A stretch of DNA of 64,000 bases from Arthrobacter globiformis NBRC 12137 (GCF_000238915.1 NZ_BAEG01000047.1:46376-110375), one strand, 5' to 3'. Positions 33,923-43,365 are shown, numbered from the stretch's first letter. Notes: a model not told the origin generated them from the sequence alone. Translations and numbers: made by a program.

Positions 33923-35533
33923 GTGGCAAACCTTTCCGGTGCAGTCCGTACCCAGCGCCGAAGCTGGCTGAAGCCGGGCACCTGGCATCTCCGCACCCGT
34001 CTGGTCCTGGTGGCCATGGCGCTGCTCGTGGCCATCTGCGCTGCGATCGGCCTGTTCAGCTACGCCAGCATGGACTCATTTCTGACACGCCAGCTCGACG
34101 AGCAGCTCACCGGGGCCGCTGACAGGGCCCGGGACTTTGGCCGTCCGCCGCCCGGCGCCTCGGGCTACAAACCGGATCCCCTCGAAGGCCGGGGCCAGCG
34201 TGTGGGCACTCTTGCGGGCAGGATCCAGGCCGGCCAGGTCACCGCGGGATTCCTGGCCTCCGATGCCACCCGCAAGGCACTCTCCGCGGCAGATAACCAG
34301 GTTCTCCTGGATCTGCGCCGCGACGGCGTCCCCGTCGACCGCACCCTGTCCACCGGCGCCTACCGGCTGGTTGCCGCCCAGACACCCTATGGCGACGTCA
34401 TGGTGACAGGGCTCCCCCTGGCGGACAAGCAGAGCACCCTGACCTCGCTCGTCTGGACCATCACGATTGTCTCGCTGGGCGGACTCGTGCTGATCGGCCT
34501 GGCCGGGACGGTGCTCATCCGCCGCACCATGAAACCGCTGGAGCAGCTCTCCGAGGTGGCCACCCAGGTGTCGCGCCTGCCGCTGGACGCCGGTGAGGTG
34601 GCACTCGCGGTCCGCGTCCCGCCGTCGAACGCCCATCCGGGAACCGAAGTGGGCAGCGTGGGGCACGCCCTGAACCAGATGCTGGACAACGTCTCCAACG
34701 CGCTCGAAGCGCGGCAGGAAAGCGAAATGAAGGTGCGGCAGTTCGTGGCGGACGCCTCCCACGAGCTCCGGACGCCGCTCACCGCCATCCGCGGCTACAC
34801 CGAGCTGATGCGCATGACCGAAAAGTTCACCCCGGACGGCCAGCGGTCCCTTGCACGCGTGCAGAGCCAGTCGGAACGCATGACCGCCCTGGTGGAGGAC
34901 CTCCTGCTGCTGGCACGGCTCGACGAAGGCCAGCCGCTCAAGCTCAGCGAGGTTGACCTCACCCAGCTCGTCATCGAGACCGTCAGCGACGAAAAAGTCA
35001 TGGCGCCGGACCGGGCGTGGCACCTCGACCTTCCCGAGGAACCCGTGTCGGTCCGGGGCGATGCCTCGCAGCTGCACCAGGTTCTCGTGAACCTGCTCTC
35101 CAATGCCCGCAAGCACACCCCGCCCGGCACCACGGTGACCACCGGCGTAATGCGGTCGGCCGACGGCAGCGCTGTGATTACGGTCACGGACGACGGCGCC
35201 GGCATCCCGCCCGAATTCGTGGACAAGGTGTTCGCTCGCTTCGCCCGCGCAGACGCGTCACGGGCGACTCCGGCGCAGCCGCCCCTGGCGCCGGCATCCG
35301 CTGCGGCAAAGGGTTCTGCGGCCGGTGGCGCAACCGCGGGAACGGCCCTCCGTACCGCGGATACACAGGGAGAACCGGGGGTCGCCTCGGCAGAGGGAAC
35401 GAGCGGCCTGGGCCTGTCCATCGTGCAGTCCATCGTGGAGGCGCACGGCGGCACGGTGGAAGTCACGTCCCGGCCGGGCCGGACGGAGTTTGCCGTCCGA
35501 CTGCCCATGCAAGGCGCCGCGCCGGCGTCGTGA
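33923..35533 (+). CDS. Sensor histidine kinase with HAMP domain and insertion in the ATP lid
   Basis: A 536-residue membrane kinase: helices at about 25-47 and 172-198 enclose an extracytoplasmic sensor of 125 residues, then HAMP, the dimerisation helix with His 280 (VADASHELRTPLTAIRGY), N box LSNARKHTPP, G1 box DDGAGIP and G2 box GLGLSIV. Between F box RFARADASR and the G2 box sits an Ala/Pro/Gly-rich insertion of about 45 residues, unusual in this normally short lid. GTG start at 33923, 3 bases after the response regulator. TrcS-like by architecture; signal unknown. Confidence 0.95.
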   Translation: MANLSGAVRTQRRSWLKPGTWHLRTRLVLVAMALLVAICAAIGLFSYASMDSFLTRQLDEQLTGAADRARDFGRPPPGASGYKPDPLEGRGQRVGTLAGRIQAGQVTAGFLASDATRKALSAADNQVLLDLRRDGVPVDRTLSTGAYRLVAAQTPYGDVMVTGLPLADKQSTLTSLVWTITIVSLGGLVLIGLAGTVLIRRTMKPLEQLSEVATQVSRLPLDAGEVALAVRVPPSNAHPGTEVGSVGHALNQMLDNVSNALEARQESEMKVRQFVADASHELRTPLTAIRGYTELMRMTEKFTPDGQRSLARVQSQSERMTALVEDLLLLARLDEGQPLKLSEVDLTQLVIETVSDEKVMAPDRAWHLDLPEEPVSVRGDASQLHQVLVNLLSNARKHTPPGTTVTTGVMRSADGSAVITVTDDGAGIPPEFVDKVFARFARADASRATPAQPPLAPASAAAKGSAAGGATAGTALRTADTQGEPGVASAEGTSGLGLSIVQSIVEAHGGTVEVTSRPGRTEFAVRLPMQGAAPAS

Positions 35534-35607
35534 TGTCCGTTACCTAAATGTGACTTAATCAAAAGCCTCCTGTACCGTCGATGGAGTGCGGCCGCCACTA
35601 GAGCCGC

Positions 35608-35780
35608 ATGTCCGGATTGACGCCCAGCTCTGCCGCTTCCCGGATTCCGCTAGATCAGGCAGAGGCGGGGGAACCAGAGTCCCGGGCTTTCCGCATCAGC
35701 CCTTGGGGTGAAGCCGACACGTGAATTTTCCGTGCGGCCGGATGACCTCATCCGAACCCGACAGCTAACTCCGCAGGTGT
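35608..35780 (+). ncRNA. ydaO/yuaA-type cyclic di-AMP riboswitch
   Basis: The leader of the transglycosylase gene contains the conserved blocks of this riboswitch in order: CTCTGCCGCTTCCCGG, GGCGGGGGAACCAG, CTTGGGGTGAAGCC, and CCGAACCCGACAGCTAACTC. Binding of c-di-AMP normally turns off downstream wall-hydrolase genes in Actinobacteria. Boundaries are approximate; the promoter should lie around 35545-35580. Confidence 0.88.
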
Positions 35781-35796
35781 TGAGAGGCAATCAACC

Positions 35797-36693
35797 ATGT
35801 CTGAATTTAAGACTCAGGCGCGCCCTGAACGCGCCTCCAAGCAGTCCGGCAGCAAAATTTCACGTCATCGGGCCGATCCTGCCCAGCCCAAGACTGCACT
35901 TGGCCGTTTCGCCGCAGGCCTTCCTTCCTTCGGACGCCGGGCAGCCGTCCTGACCACTGCGGCCGCTGTGCTCGTTGGCGTCGGCGCCGCAGGCCAGGCG
36001 GCCGACCAGGCTGCCCCTTCCGCCGCCGTATCGTCCGTGGCCACCGCTGACAGCGGGCAGACGCTGAGCTTCGACAGGTCGCTGATCTCCGCCCTCCCGG
36101 CCCCGTCCGCGGCGTCCATCGCTCCGCAGTCCTCGTCCCAGGATGCCGCCGCAACCAAGGCCGCCGCCGCTGCCAAGACCGCCGCTGCGAAGACCGCCGC
36201 TGCGAAAGCGGCTGCGGCAAAGGCCGCCGCCGCCAAGGCGGCTGCTGCTAGGAATGCCGCCGCTGCCAACGCCGCCGCGGTTGCCAAGGCCAACGCCGCG
36301 GCCGCTAAGGCTGCTGCGGCCAAGGCCGCCGCTGCCAAGGCTGCCGCCGCTGCCAGGGCCAAGGCTGCAGCACCTGTTGCCCTGAATGATCCCGCCGGCG
36401 CCCAGGCCTACGCGGCCAGCAAGCTGGGCTCCTTCGGCTGGTCCGCCGACCAGATGCAGTGCCTGAAGCGGCTCTGGACCAAGGAATCGGAATGGCGCAC
36501 CACGGCCACCAACGCCAGCAGCGGCGCCTACGGCATCGTCCAGTCGCTGCCTGCCGAAAAGATGGCGACCGCCGGGGCGGACTACCGCACCAACTACCGC
36601 ACCCAGATCAACTGGGGCCTGGACTACATCAAGGAGCGCTACGGCTCCCCGTGCGGTGCTCTGAACTTCCACCTCGCCCACAACTGGTACTGA
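35797..36693 (+). CDS. Secreted lytic transglycosylase-like protein with Ala/Lys-rich region
   Basis: A 298-residue protein. After a cytoplasmic basic segment a hydrophobic helix (about 49-66) exports or anchors it. Residues about 118-192 are almost pure Ala and Lys in AAAKA units. The C-terminal domain (about 200-298) matches actinobacterial transglycosylases of the aggregation-promoting-factor/Rpf-like group, with the catalytic Glu in WTKESEW (230 or 232), NASSGAYGIVQS and NWGLDYIKERYGSPCGAL. It would cut glycan strands outside the cell. Controlled by the riboswitch upstream. GAGAGG precedes the ATG. Confidence 0.9.
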   Translation: MSEFKTQARPERASKQSGSKISRHRADPAQPKTALGRFAAGLPSFGRRAAVLTTAAAVLVGVGAAGQAADQAAPSAAVSSVATADSGQTLSFDRSLISALPAPSAASIAPQSSSQDAAATKAAAAAKTAAAKTAAAKAAAAKAAAAKAAAARNAAAANAAAVAKANAAAAKAAAAKAAAAKAAAAARAKAAAPVALNDPAGAQAYAASKLGSFGWSADQMQCLKRLWTKESEWRTTATNASSGAYGIVQSLPAEKMATAGADYRTNYRTQINWGLDYIKERYGSPCGALNFHLAHNWY

Positions 36694-36765
36694 CCGGTTG
36701 CCGCAGCCACGCCGGCTGACGGCGAGCATTTCTGCACCGCTTTAGGGTGACCGCCTAGGTGTGCC

Positions 36766-36800
36766 AAGGGCCCCCGGATCCGCCAGGATCCGGGGCCCTT
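36766..36800 (+). terminator. Terminator after the transglycosylase gene
   Basis: AAGGGCCCCCGGATC (36766-36780) pairs with GATCCGGGGCCCTT (36787-36800), one bulged base. The remaining bases to 37006 carry no gene; they must contain the promoter of the glycosyltransferase genes, but no clear -35/-10 pair was found. Confidence 0.75.
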
Positions 36801-37006
36801 CTGCGTCCCTGCTCTTCCTCGCGCAGGCAGAGTGGTGCAGAAATGCAGGCCTCAATGTCCACCGCACCGGCGACAACCACGCAGGGGGCGCAGAAATGCG
36901 GCAACCACCGCTGATGATGACGGCCGGTGAACGCCGAGGCCACATCCACAGCCCGTGCACAGCTTCGCCCTAAAACCCTCATAACAGCGGCCGCCACTGT
37001 TGATGC

Positions 37007-38446
37007 ATGACCATCACTGACCAGGCCTCAGGAACCCAGCCGCACCCACCTCTGCATACGCCGCCGCACGCGCTCCACGGAACCGGCGCGGCCGGACACG
37101 CCCCGGCGCAGACCCTCACCAGGCACACGCGGCGGTCCCCCATCGACATCGCCACCGCGGTACCGGTGCTGGACGTGACCATCCCGGTCTACAACGAGGA
37201 ACGCGACCTGGAGGAGTGCCTGCGCCGGCTGCACGCTTACCTGCGCGGTATGTTCCCGCACTCGTTCCGCATCACCGTTGCCGACAACGCGAGCACCGAC
37301 GGCACGCTCAAGGCCGCCGAGCGGGTGGCGCGGGAACTCCGTGAGGTCACCGTGGTGCACCTCGAGGAGAAGGGCCGCGGCAACGCTCTGCGCAAGGTCT
37401 GGCTGGCCTCGCCGTCACCTGTCCTGGCCTACATGGACGTGGACCTCTCCACCGACCTGGCCGCGCTGGGCCCGCTCCTGGCGCCTCTCATCTCCGGCCA
37501 CTCGGACCTGGCCATCGGCACCCGGCTGACCCGCAACTCCCGGGTGGTCCGCGGGCCGAAGCGCGAATTCATCTCCCGCAGCTACAACTTCATGCTGCAG
37601 TCCCTGCTGGGCGCACATTTCAGCGATGCGCAGTGCGGTTTCAAGGCCATCCGGGCAGACATCGCCCAGCAGATCCTCCCGCACACCATGGACACCGCCT
37701 GGTTCTTCGACACCGAACTGCTGGTCCTCGCGGAACGGTGCGGCCTGCGCGTCCACGAGGTGCCGGTGGACTGGACGGACGACCCCAACTCCAGCGTGGA
37801 CATCGTCCAGACGGCCCTCGCCGACGTCCGCGGCATGGCCCGGCTCAGTAAAGACATGGTCACCGGCCGCATCCCCGTCGCCGAACTCCGTGCGGCCCTG
37901 GCCCGCGGCCCCCTCCCCGCCGCATCACGCAGCCAGGAGCAAAGCCCGGGCAGCAGCCTGTTCGGCCAGCTGGTGCGGTTCGGCACGATCGGCGTGGCAT
38001 CCACCCTGGCGTATCTCGTTCTCTTCTACCTCTGCCGCAACCTGATGGACCCGCAGCTGGCCAACCTGCTGGCCCTCCTCACCACAGCCGTGGCCAACAC
38101 CGCTGCGAACCGCCGTTTCACGTTCGGCATCGCCGGCAACAGTGGCGTTGCCCGCCACCATTTCGAGGGGCTGCTGGTTTTCGGGATGGGGCTCGCCCTC
38201 ACGTCCGGAGCGCTCGCCCTGGTCCACAGCGGCGCACTGCCGGGAGGCACGACGCCGGACCGCTGGCTTGAGCTGGCGACCGTCACCGCCGCGAACCTCG
38301 CGGCCACCGCGGTGAAATTCTTGCTGTTCCGTCTGTGGGTTTTCCGACGGCGGCCGGTCCCCGCCAACGCTCCCGCCGATCCTGCCGCCTCCGAGGCATC
38401 CCTCCCGCAGGCACCCGTCCCGACCACAGAAACGGCAGAGTCATGA
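37007..38446 (+). CDS. Fused GT2 glycosyltransferase and GtrA-like membrane domain (YkcC type)
   Basis: A 479-residue fusion. Residues about 55-290 are a family 2 glycosyltransferase with TIPVYNEERDLEECLRRL, VADNASTDGT, the metal-binding MDVDLSTD and DSVD-like segment; this resembles dolichyl-phosphate-mannose synthase and YkcC. Residues about 320-450 are a GtrA-like four-helix membrane domain (QLVRFGTIGVASTLAYLVLF, NRRFTF). It should move a sugar from an NDP donor to polyprenyl phosphate and help flip it. The stop overlaps the next start (ATGA). The first 45 residues are His/Pro-rich and disordered. Confidence 0.92.
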   Translation: MTITDQASGTQPHPPLHTPPHALHGTGAAGHAPAQTLTRHTRRSPIDIATAVPVLDVTIPVYNEERDLEECLRRLHAYLRGMFPHSFRITVADNASTDGTLKAAERVARELREVTVVHLEEKGRGNALRKVWLASPSPVLAYMDVDLSTDLAALGPLLAPLISGHSDLAIGTRLTRNSRVVRGPKREFISRSYNFMLQSLLGAHFSDAQCGFKAIRADIAQQILPHTMDTAWFFDTELLVLAERCGLRVHEVPVDWTDDPNSSVDIVQTALADVRGMARLSKDMVTGRIPVAELRAALARGPLPAASRSQEQSPGSSLFGQLVRFGTIGVASTLAYLVLFYLCRNLMDPQLANLLALLTTAVANTAANRRFTFGIAGNSGVARHHFEGLLVFGMGLALTSGALALVHSGALPGGTTPDRWLELATVTAANLAATAVKFLLFRLWVFRRRPVPANAPADPAASEASLPQAPVPTTETAES

Positions 38447-40569
38447 GCACCACTGTCACTCCCCCCAACCAGACGGCAGACCAGACGGAAGTGCGCGAGC
38501 CGGCGAAAGCCGCGCCGGCCGCACCCGGCAAGCCCAAAGACACCCCGGCGCGAACCCGCCGGACCGGCAGGGCGTCCCGGCTGCTGCTGGGAAACCAGCC
38601 CCGCTGGATCCGCCCCTCGGCGGCGGCGCTGCTGGCGTTCACCGCCGTCCTCTACCTGTGGAACCTCGAAGCCACGGGATACGCCAACTCCTTCTACGCA
38701 GCGGCCATCCAGGCAGGCACCAAGGACTGGACGGCGCTGCTGTTCGGCTCCCTCGACGCCGGTAACGCGATCACCGTCGACAAGCCCCCGGCGGCGCTGT
38801 GGATTCCCGCCCTCGTGGGCCGGGTCTTCGGCTTCTCGCCGCTGAGCATGCTGGTGCCGCAGGCACTCATGGGCGTGGCCGCCGTCGGACTCCTGTACCT
38901 GACGGTCAAGCGCATATCCGGACCCGCGGCGGGACTGCTGGCCGGCGGCGTGCTGGCGCTGACTCCGGTGGCCGCGCTGATGTTCCGGTTCAACAACCCC
39001 GACGCGCTGCTCACCCTGTGCCTGGTGCTGGCCGCCTACCTGACCACCCGGGCCATCGAAAAGGCCGGCTGGAGGTGGCTGGCCGCCGCCGGTGCAGTCA
39101 TCGGCCTGGCCTTCCTGACCAAGATGCTCCAGGGCTTCCTGATCGTTCCCGGCCTCGCACTCGCCTACCTCTGGGCTGCCCCCACGGGCCTCGGCCGGCG
39201 TCTGCTGCACCTGCTCGCGGCGGCAGGCGGCATCGTGCTGGTGGCCGGCAGCTACATCGCCTTGTTCCAGCTGACGCCCGCGTCGGCCAGGCCCTACATG
39301 GCCGGGTCCGAAACCAACAGCTTCCTCGAACTGACCTTCGGCTACAACGGCCTCGGACGCATCACCGGATCCGAGGGCGGCATGGGCGGCGGCATGCCCG
39401 GCGGTGGCGGCGGCATGGGCGGGAACGTCGGCTTCGGCGGAACCGCGGGCATCACCCGGATGTTCGGTGCCAGCTTCGGCGGCGAGGTGTCCTGGCTGCT
39501 GCCGTCGGCCCTGATCGTGCTGGGTGCCGGCCTGTGGTTCACCCGACGCGAAGCCCGCACGTCCCGGACCCGTGCGGCTCTGGTCCTCTGGGGCGCCTGG
39601 CTGCTGGTCACCGCCGGGATCCTGAGCTTCATGAGCGGCACTGTCCACCCGTACTACGCTGTTGCGCTGGCCCCGGCAATAGCCGCGCTGGTGGGCATCG
39701 GGGCCGTGGAGCTGTGGCGGGGCCGCGCCTACTGGCCTGCGCGGATTACGCTGGCCGCCACAGTCCTGGCCGGATCGGTCTGGTCCGCGGTGCTCCTGGG
39801 GCGCGACGCCGCGTGGCTGCCCTGGATCAGGGTGGCGGCGGTCATCCTCGGCGTGCTCGCCGCCGCCGCACTGCTGCTCCGGCTCGACTCACTCCGGGTT
39901 GTTCCCGCCCGCTTCCGCAGGATGGCAACGGCTACCGTCGTGGCGGTTTCGCTGCTGGCCGGCGGGCTGGGCAGCACGGCCTGGACCTTCGCTACGGCAG
40001 CCCAGCCCCACTCCGGGTCGATTCCGACGTCGGGCCCCACGGCCTCCGCAATGGGCGGACCCGGCGGCCAGGGCGGACGCACCGGCTTTGCCGGCCCGGG
40101 CACCTCCGGGCCGGGCACCTCCGGCTCGGGGCTGGCGGATGGCGCTGGCCTGGCCCCGGATGGCTCCGGTCTGGCGCCCAACGGCTCAATCGACGGCGGG
40201 ACTGTTTCCGGCGGTGCAATGGGTCCCGACGGCGCCAGCACGGCGAACTCCCAACTCACCGCGCTGCTCAAGGCCAGCACTGCGAAGTGGTCCGGGATCG
40301 TTTCCGGGGCCAGCCAGGCAGCCAGCCTGGAACTCGCCACGGACACCAGCGTGATTGCCCTCGGCGGCTGGAACGGCGGTGACCCCTACCCCACGCTCGC
40401 GCAGTTCCAGGAGATGGTGGCCAACGGCGAGATCGGCTACTTCATCTCCGGCGGCGGGATGGGCGGAGGCGGCGGACGCGGCGGAAACTCCGAGGTGGCC
40501 ACCTGGGTTGCCGCCAACTTCGAGGCCCAGACCGTGGGCAACTCCACCGTCTACAAGCTGACCACCTAG
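38443..40569 (+). CDS. GT39-family membrane glycosyltransferase (YkcB/ArnT-like), copy 1
   Basis: A 708-residue polytopic protein with about 11-12 helices. The N-terminal catalytic signature is intact: LYLWNLEATGYANSFYAAA, and NAITVDKPPAALW with the conserved Asp-Lys-Pro-Pro. It uses lipid-linked sugar from the GT2 partner to glycosylate an outer acceptor. Two Gly-rich stretches (GGMGGGMPGGGGG near 310, GGGMGGGGGRGG near 670) and a Gly/Ser/Pro-rich segment (530-590) are unusual. The C-terminal soluble domain begins NSQLTALLKASTAKW and matches YkcB-type C-termini. Overlaps the GT2 gene by 4 bases. Confidence 0.9.
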   Translation: MSTTVTPPNQTADQTEVREPAKAAPAAPGKPKDTPARTRRTGRASRLLLGNQPRWIRPSAAALLAFTAVLYLWNLEATGYANSFYAAAIQAGTKDWTALLFGSLDAGNAITVDKPPAALWIPALVGRVFGFSPLSMLVPQALMGVAAVGLLYLTVKRISGPAAGLLAGGVLALTPVAALMFRFNNPDALLTLCLVLAAYLTTRAIEKAGWRWLAAAGAVIGLAFLTKMLQGFLIVPGLALAYLWAAPTGLGRRLLHLLAAAGGIVLVAGSYIALFQLTPASARPYMAGSETNSFLELTFGYNGLGRITGSEGGMGGGMPGGGGGMGGNVGFGGTAGITRMFGASFGGEVSWLLPSALIVLGAGLWFTRREARTSRTRAALVLWGAWLLVTAGILSFMSGTVHPYYAVALAPAIAALVGIGAVELWRGRAYWPARITLAATVLAGSVWSAVLLGRDAAWLPWIRVAAVILGVLAAAALLLRLDSLRVVPARFRRMATATVVAVSLLAGGLGSTAWTFATAAQPHSGSIPTSGPTASAMGGPGGQGGRTGFAGPGTSGPGTSGSGLADGAGLAPDGSGLAPNGSIDGGTVSGGAMGPDGASTANSQLTALLKASTAKWSGIVSGASQAASLELATDTSVIALGGWNGGDPYPTLAQFQEMVANGEIGYFISGGGMGGGGGRGGNSEVATWVAANFEAQTVGNSTVYKLTT

Positions 40570-40575
40570 GCAATC

Positions 40576-42636
40576 ATGACCAACACCATTCCCCGTTCAA
40601 CGGCCGGAAACCCGAACCGCCCTGGCCCGGCGCAGCAATCACAAGCCGGGAAGCCAGGGAACCCGCGGCGGCCACGGATTCTGCAGCAGCTACCGAGGCG
40701 GCCATCCCGGGCGGGGCTGCGGCCCCGGCTGGAACTTGCCGGACTCCTGCTCGGCACATCCGTCCTCTACCTGTGGAACCTGGGCGCCTCCGGCTGGGCC
40801 AATGCCTTCTACTCGGCGGCGGCCCAGGCCGGGTCGCAGGACTGGACGGCGTGGTTCTTCGGTTCATCCGACTCCGCCAACGCCATCACCGTGGACAAGC
40901 CTCCGGCCGCCCTCTGGATCACCGGCCTAACGGTTCGCCTGTTTGGACTGAATTCGTGGAGCATCCTGGTGCCCCAGGCTCTGATGGGCGTGGGTACGGC
41001 ATGGCTGCTCTATTTGTCCGTGCGGCGCGCCGCCAGGCCCGCCACCGGCGGTGACCGGCTGGCCCACCTCGGCGGCCTGCTGGCCGGCGCGGTGATGGCC
41101 CTGACGCCGGTGGCCACCCTGATGTTCCGCTTCAACAACCCCGACGCGCTGCTGGTGCTGCTCATGACGGCGGCCGCCTACGCAGTGCTGCGCTCCATCC
41201 AGGACGCCCGCTTCCGCTGGCTTCTGCTGGCAGGCGTGTTCCTGGGCTTCGGGTTCCTGACCAAACAGCTGCAGGTCCTGCTGGTGGTCCCGGGACTGGC
41301 AGCGGCTTACCTGCTCGCTGCCCCGGTCCGCTTCGGGAAGCGCCTGCTGCACCTCGCGGGCGCCGCCGCCGCCCTGACGGTGTCAGCCGCGTGGTGGCTG
41401 GCCGCCGTCGAGCTCATCCCCGCCGAAAACCGGCCCTACATCGGCGGCTCGCAAACGAACTCCATCCTGGAACTCACGCTCGGGTACAACGGCCTGGGCA
41501 GGCTCAACGGCGAGGAAACCGGCAGCGTCGGCGGCGGGAACGGCTGGGGAACACCGGGGCTGCTGCGGCTCTTCAACACCGAGTTCGGCGGGCAGATCGC
41601 CTGGCTCCTGCCGTCCGTCCTGATCCTCGGCGGAGCCCTGCTGTGGATCGGCAGGCGGGCCCCGCGGACCGACGCGGTCCGGGCCTCCGTTGTTGCCTGG
41701 GGCCTGTGGGTGGTGGTCACCGGGCTCACGTTCAGCTTCATGGCCGGCATCATCCACCCGTACTACATGGTGGCTTTGGCGCCGGGAATCGCCGGCCTGG
41801 CCGGGCTGGGCGGCGTCCTGCTCTGGCAGCGCCGGTCCCTGCCGGCCGCGGCGGTACCGCTCGCCGCAGCGGTAGCGGCCGCCGGTGCCATGGCCTTCCA
41901 GCTGCTGGGCCGGTCCCCCGCCTACGTCCCGTGGCTCCGCTGGGCGGTGCTGGCCGCCGCGCTGTTGGCTTTGCTGCTGCTGCTCCCGCTCGCACCCGGC
42001 GCCGGACGCGGCAGGGCGCTGCGGCGTACGACGGCGGCCGCCTCCCTCGCGGCGGCCCTCGCCGCGCCGCTGGCCTACTCCCTGACCACCGCGGCAACCG
42101 CCCATTCCGGCGCGATCGTCAGCGCCGGACCGTCCACGACAGGAGCCCGCGGCAACCTGGCCGGGCTGGGCAACTTTGGCCGGCAGGGCACCCTCGCCGG
42201 ACCGGGTTCCCTAGCGAATCCGGGCACGGCCAATTCCGGCACCCGGGCACCGGGCGGATTCGGCGGCGGCCGCGGTGGAATGGGCGGCCTCCTGGGCGCC
42301 AGCACGCCGTCGGATGCCCTGGTGACTGCGCTGCAGACCGGCGCGGCGAACCACACCTGGGCCGCCGCCGTCGTGGGTTCCAACAATGCGGCCGGCTACC
42401 AGCTTGCCGCCGAACTGCCGGTCATGGCCGTCGGAGGCTTCAACGGAACCGATCCCGCCCCCGCGCTGGAGGAGTTCCAGCAGCTCGTGGCGGACGGCAA
42501 GATCCACTACTTCATCGGCGGAAGCATGATGCAGGGTGAAACCGGCTCCGACGCCGCGGCGCGCATTTCGGAGTGGGTGGCGGCCAACTTCCAGGCCGAA
42601 ACCATAGGCGGCGCCACGGTGTACGACCTGTCCTGA
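40576..42636 (+). CDS. GT39-family membrane glycosyltransferase (YkcB/ArnT-like), copy 2
   Basis: A 686-residue paralogue of the preceding gene, 6 bases downstream, with the same landmarks: LYLWNLGASGWANAFYSAA, NAITVDKPPAALW, FRFNNPDALL, NSILELTLGYNGLGRL and the C-terminal domain ending FQAETIGGATVYDLS. The Gly-rich outer loop is shorter (EETGSVGGGNGWG). Tandem duplication followed by divergence is evident. Two enzymes fed by one GT2 suggest two acceptors or two linkages. Confidence 0.9.
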   Translation: MTNTIPRSTAGNPNRPGPAQQSQAGKPGNPRRPRILQQLPRRPSRAGLRPRLELAGLLLGTSVLYLWNLGASGWANAFYSAAAQAGSQDWTAWFFGSSDSANAITVDKPPAALWITGLTVRLFGLNSWSILVPQALMGVGTAWLLYLSVRRAARPATGGDRLAHLGGLLAGAVMALTPVATLMFRFNNPDALLVLLMTAAAYAVLRSIQDARFRWLLLAGVFLGFGFLTKQLQVLLVVPGLAAAYLLAAPVRFGKRLLHLAGAAAALTVSAAWWLAAVELIPAENRPYIGGSQTNSILELTLGYNGLGRLNGEETGSVGGGNGWGTPGLLRLFNTEFGGQIAWLLPSVLILGGALLWIGRRAPRTDAVRASVVAWGLWVVVTGLTFSFMAGIIHPYYMVALAPGIAGLAGLGGVLLWQRRSLPAAAVPLAAAVAAAGAMAFQLLGRSPAYVPWLRWAVLAAALLALLLLLPLAPGAGRGRALRRTTAAASLAAALAAPLAYSLTTAATAHSGAIVSAGPSTTGARGNLAGLGNFGRQGTLAGPGSLANPGTANSGTRAPGGFGGGRGGMGGLLGASTPSDALVTALQTGAANHTWAAAVVGSNNAAGYQLAAELPVMAVGGFNGTDPAPALEEFQQLVADGKIHYFIGGSMMQGETGSDAAARISEWVAANFQAETIGGATVYDLS

Positions 42637-42675
42637 CGGGTCCGGGCCGCCTGGCCCGTGGACCGTCCAGGCTGC

Positions 42676-43365
42676 CTACAGCCGCAGGGAGATCGCCCGG
42701 CGCCCGTCCTCACCGGTCTCCACCGACGCGGAAACGGCGGTGTAGTCAGGAATGTGCAGCACGCCGTCGGGAAGGACACCGGTGTTCGGGCCCACCGCGA
42801 CGGTCCGGATGCCGGCGGCGACGCCTGCTGCGATCCCGGCGGGAGCGTCCTCGAACACCACCGCCTCCGAGGGGTCGGCCCCGAGCAGGGACGCGCCGAG
42901 CAGGTAGCACTCGGGATGTGGCTTACCCCGGGACACGTCCTCGGAGGTGACAACCGCCGCCGGCATCTCCACCCCCGCCGCAGCCATCCGGACAGTGGCG
43001 AGGTCGCGCGACGCCGAGGTCACCAGGGCCACGGCATCGGCGGGCAGGGAGTCGAGCAGCTGCAGCGCGCCCGGAACCGCGACGATGCCGTCGGTCTCGG
43101 TCAGTTCCATCTGTCCCAGCTCGGCGGCCAGGGCGTAGATGTCGGCACCCTCAGGAGCGAAGCGGCGGACCGTATCCAGAGCCTGCACGCCGTGCGAGGT
43201 GCGCAGGATTTCCGCGATATCAAGGCCGTAGCGTCCGGCAAATTCTGTCCACACTCGCTCCACGATTGCCGTGGAATCCACCAGGGTGCCGTCCATGTCG
43301 AACAGGACGGCGCTGGCTGTCAGCGTGACGGTGGCGGATTCGGCAGGAAGACTCATGGCTTCCAT
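42676..43365 (-). CDS. HAD-IA family phosphatase
   Basis: A 229-residue haloacid dehalogenase-type hydrolase: motif I FDMDGTLVDS with nucleophile Asp 23 and Asp 25, motif II VTSAS, motif III Lys in RGKPHPECYLLGA, motif IV VVFEDAPAGIAAG. Similar to sugar phosphatases such as YfbT/glycerol-3-phosphatase. ATG 43365 has GAGGA upstream; ATG 43356 is an alternative. Probable co-transcription with the VOC, upp and PAP2 genes upstream on the same strand is possible but gaps are 37 bases or more. Confidence 0.9.
   Translation of the reverse strand: MEAMSLPAESATVTLTASAVLFDMDGTLVDSTAIVERVWTEFAGRYGLDIAEILRTSHGVQALDTVRRFAPEGADIYALAAELGQMELTETDGIVAVPGALQLLDSLPADAVALVTSASRDLATVRMAAAGVEMPAAVVTSEDVSRGKPHPECYLLGASLLGADPSEAVVFEDAPAGIAAGVAAGIRTVAVGPNTGVLPDGVLHIPDYTAVSASVETGEDGRRAISLRL

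Noticed and set aside
38026..39648. A 540-codon minus-strand frame
   Set aside because: Antisense to GT2-GtrA and GT39 genes; Gln/Arg/Gly-rich composition typical of shadow frames.
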